Shown here: positions 61,883 to 64,000 of the stretch, piece by piece
Position numbering within the stretch: position 1 is the first letter of the stretch
Layout: the number at the start of each line of letters is the position of its first letter
Origin: Lysobacteraceae bacterium
GTDB taxonomy: Bacteria; Pseudomonadota; Gammaproteobacteria; Xanthomonadales; Xanthomonadaceae
Length of the DNA: 64,000 nucleotides
Direction of reading: 5' to 3'
Assembly: GCA_016789405.1 (NCBI GenBank)
Contig: JAEUPQ010000017.1
Span: 62,001 to 126,000 of the forward strand
Translations under genes and position numbers: made by a program
Notes under the pieces: model-generated
What the model was told of the DNA's origin: nothing
Databases searched by the model: none
The model's input: the letters and a program-made list of their open reading frames with translations, nothing else

Positions 61883-62998
61883 ATGGCCTCATCGCACGCT
61901 CACTCGCCCTCCGTCCCGTCGCCGTCCTCGCCCGCCTCGGGTCCGTCGGTGGTGGGCCGCGCCTGGGCTGCATTGGTCCCGGACCACGTCTTCGATTTCT
62001 GGGCGGCACAGGTTTCGCCGACCTGGTCGCGTCGGCGATCGCTGGCGCGGATCGTGGCCCGGCAGGTCGCCGCGGACCACACCGTGACCCTCGTGCTGGC
62101 CCCCAATCGGCATGTCCGCATGCCCGCACCGGGCCAGCACATGGTGGTCGGCGCGGAAGTCGACGGCCGCCGTGTCGGTCGCAGCTACAGCCCCAGCCCG
62201 CTGCCAGGCCGTCGCCTTGCGATCACCGTGAAGGCGGTCGCGGATGGGCGCCTGAGCCGGCATCTGGTGCAGTCCGCGCGCGTCGGCGATGTCCTCAGCC
62301 TGGGCGAACCGTTCGGCACGTTCGCATTGCCACGAGACGATGCCCCGGTGCTGCTGCTGGCCGGCGGCAGCGGGATCACGCCGCTGATGGCGCTGCTGCG
62401 TGCCGAGGCGGCACGTGGCTTCACGCGCCCGATCACGTTGGCCTGCTGGGTGCGGACGCCGGGCGAGGCCTGTTTCGTCGACGAATTGCGCGCGATCGCC
62501 GACGCGCATCCGTCCTTGCGCCTCCACCTCGCGACGACACGCGAAGCAGATCCGCGTTTCGCGCATGGACGGCTCGATGCTGCCATCCTCGCTGGCTGGA
62601 CGGGCGAGGGCGCTGCGCCGCATGTCCTCGCCTGCGGCAGCGCGGGTTTCGTGGCGCACGCACGCGCCCTGTGCACCGATGTCGCCGCGTCGTTCCAGGC
62701 GGAAGCCTTCAGCCCGCCGCCTGCGCCCGATGGCGAGCAGGGCGAGGCCGAGATCCATCTTTCGCGCAGCGGCACCACCTTGCGCGTGCCGCGCAACCAG
62801 CCCCTGCTGGTCGCTCTGGAAGCGGCCGGCCTGCGCCCCGCGCACGGCTGCCGGATGGGCATCTGCAATTCCTGCGCCTGCGGCAAGGCCGCCGGCACCA
62901 CACGCGACGTGCTGAGCGGCGCGTGCGACCCCGAACCTGCCACCGCCCTGCGCCTGTGCGTCAACGCGGCCGCGGGCGACCTCGTCCTCGACCTGTGA
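61883..62998 (+). CDS. Ferredoxin reductase-like protein (desaturase electron donor)
   Basis: This 371-residue protein combines an FAD-binding domain (GRSYSPSPLPG), an NAD(P)-binding domain (LLLAGGSGITPLMALLR) and a C-terminal plant-type 2Fe-2S ferredoxin domain with Cys323, Cys328, Cys331 (CRMGICNSC) and a fourth Cys near 360 (RLCVNAAAG). It passes electrons from NAD(P)H to the desaturase encoded 8 nt downstream, as DesB does for DesC. No ribosome binding site precedes the ATG at 61883 and the promoter lies right against it, so the transcript may be leaderless. Confidence 0.93.
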   Translation: MASSHAHSPSVPSPSSPASGPSVVGRAWAALVPDHVFDFWAAQVSPTWSRRRSLARIVARQVAADHTVTLVLAPNRHVRMPAPGQHMVVGAEVDGRRVGRSYSPSPLPGRRLAITVKAVADGRLSRHLVQSARVGDVLSLGEPFGTFALPRDDAPVLLLAGGSGITPLMALLRAEAARGFTRPITLACWVRTPGEACFVDELRAIADAHPSLRLHLATTREADPRFAHGRLDAAILAGWTGEGAAPHVLACGSAGFVAHARALCTDVAASFQAEAFSPPPAPDGEQGEAEIHLSRSGTTLRVPRNQPLLVALEAAGLRPAHGCRMGICNSCACGKAAGTTRDVLSGACDPEPATALRLCVNAAAGDLVLDL

Positions 62999-63006
62999 CC
63001 GAACCC

Positions 63007-64000
63007 ATGACCACACCGCGCAACCGCCCGCTGGGCGCAGACGAACTGGAGCGCTTCGGCCACGAGCTCGATGCCTTGCGCGAGCGCGTGACCGCCACGC
63101 TCGGCCAGGCAGACGCTGATTACATCCGCCGAATCCACGCTTCGGTACGGATCACCGGCATCGCCGGTCGCGTGCTCATCGGCGCCGGCGCGATCACGGG
63201 CGGATTGCTCGGCGCGATCCTGCACCCGGCCGCGCTCGCGATGCTGGTCGCCGGCACGCTGCTGCTCGCGCTGTCGAAGATCCTCGAGAACATGGAGCTG
63301 GGCCACAACGTCATCCACGGACAGTACGACTGGATGCAGGACCCGCGTTTCGACGGCCGCAGCTACGAATGGGACATCGCCGGCACCGCCGACAACTGGC
63401 GCAAGACCCACAACTGGCGCCATCACACCTGGACCAACGTGCGCGGCATGGACGACGACATCGGCTACGGCCTGCTGCGCATTTTCCCGGAGCAGCGCTG
63501 GCGGCCGTTCTACCTGATGCAGCCGGTGGTCGCGGTGGTGTTCGCGCTCCTGTTCGAGTGGGGCATCGCCATCCAGGACCTCCGCCTGGGTCGCTGGTTC
63601 GCCGGCAAGGTGACCTTCGCGAAGCTGCGCGAACAGGCCCGCCCGGTCGGCAGCAAGGTCGCGCGCCAGGTGCTGCGCGACTACATCGTCTTCCCGCTGC
63701 TCGCGGGTCCGTGGTGGCTCACGGTGCTGGTCGCGAACGCCATCGCCAACGTGATCCGCAACATCTGGACCTACGTGATCATCTTCTGCGGCCACTTCAC
63801 CGCGGATGCGGAAACCTTCTCGAAGGAATCGGCCATCGGCGAGTCGCGCGGCCACTGGTACCTGCGCCAGCTGCGCGGATCCTCGAACATCTCAGGCGGT
63901 CGCTGGATGGACCTGATGTCCGGCAACCTCAGCCACCAGATCGAACATCATTTCTATCCGGACCTCCCTGCGAATCGCTATGCCGCGATCGCCGTCGAAG
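63007..64000 (+). CDS. Membrane fatty acid desaturase (partial)
   Basis: The gene runs off the window; 331 codons are visible. It is an acyl-CoA/acyl-lipid desaturase with the three His boxes of the family: HNVIH (residues 100-104), HNWRHH (135-140) and HQIEHH (310-315). These coordinate the di-iron centre that inserts a cis double bond. Membrane helices lie near residues 55-90, 175-200 and 225-260. It starts 8 nt after the reductase stop, forming an operon for unsaturated fatty acid synthesis under the divergent repressor. Confidence 0.94.
   Translation, partial: MTTPRNRPLGADELERFGHELDALRERVTATLGQADADYIRRIHASVRITGIAGRVLIGAGAITGGLLGAILHPAALAMLVAGTLLLALSKILENMELGHNVIHGQYDWMQDPRFDGRSYEWDIAGTADNWRKTHNWRHHTWTNVRGMDDDIGYGLLRIFPEQRWRPFYLMQPVVAVVFALLFEWGIAIQDLRLGRWFAGKVTFAKLREQARPVGSKVARQVLRDYIVFPLLAGPWWLTVLVANAIANVIRNIWTYVIIFCGHFTADAETFSKESAIGESRGHWYLRQLRGSSNISGGRWMDLMSGNLSHQIEHHFYPDLPANRYAAIAVE

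Overview
This GC-rich window comes from a gammaproteobacterial chromosome, most likely a Lysobacter- or Luteimonas-like member of the Xanthomonadaceae. The evidence is a type IV secretion effector with the Xanthomonadales C-terminal secretion signal, the gene orders prmA / zinc-ribbon protein / fis / purH and trpG-trpD-trpC, many secreted metalloproteases, and a DesT/FabR-type desaturase locus. The assignment is inference; no rRNA is present. One tRNA (Gly, CCC) is found.

Layout. 1-4229 (minus): thiS, then a PadR regulator with a HAAS-type membrane protein, thiG, trmB and a partial SLC13 permease. 4406-6469: an autotransporter GDSL esterase, then tRNA-Gly with a long perfect hairpin. 6582-13304 is accessory DNA: a small hydrophilic protein, a phasin-like protein, a 930-residue zeta-toxin/XVIPCD effector, three paralogous candidate immunity genes, a histidine phosphatase and a possibly 5'-truncated small gene. 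13775-25424 (plus): bacterial alpha-2-macroglobulin with pbpC, rimK, and a two-component system. 25542-30653 (minus): a huge secreted BNR protein with 14 C-terminal repeats and its secreted companion. 30889-38432 (minus): ilvE, two M72-like metalloproteases, a DUF4124-like protein, DUF2752 and CD225 membrane proteins, and an MFS-acyltransferase fusion. 38505-41980: a protein resembling a type III restriction/helicase subunit that has lost its ATPase motifs, divergent from two duplicated HTH regulators. 42076-48167 (minus): prmA, DUF3426 protein, fis, purH, a cysteine-rich lipoprotein and purD. 48369-53664 (plus): a secreted metalloprotease, trpG, trpD, an ABM-domain protein, trpC and a HAD phosphatase, mostly joined by ATGA overlaps. 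53692-57132 (minus): ECF sigma factor, Ser/Thr kinase, GrpB-like protein. 57557-64000 (mostly plus): a secreted papain-like protease operon, mgtE, a small membrane protein, and a TetR-family repressor divergent from a ferredoxin reductase-desaturase pair.

The most unusual parts are the interbacterial effector with its tandem, apparently mosaic immunity genes (7709-12051); the ATPase-dead restriction-like protein beside twin HTH regulators (38505-41980); the 14-repeat secreted protein (25542-29726); and the relay of stop-start overlaps between trpD and the ABM gene (51719-51750).
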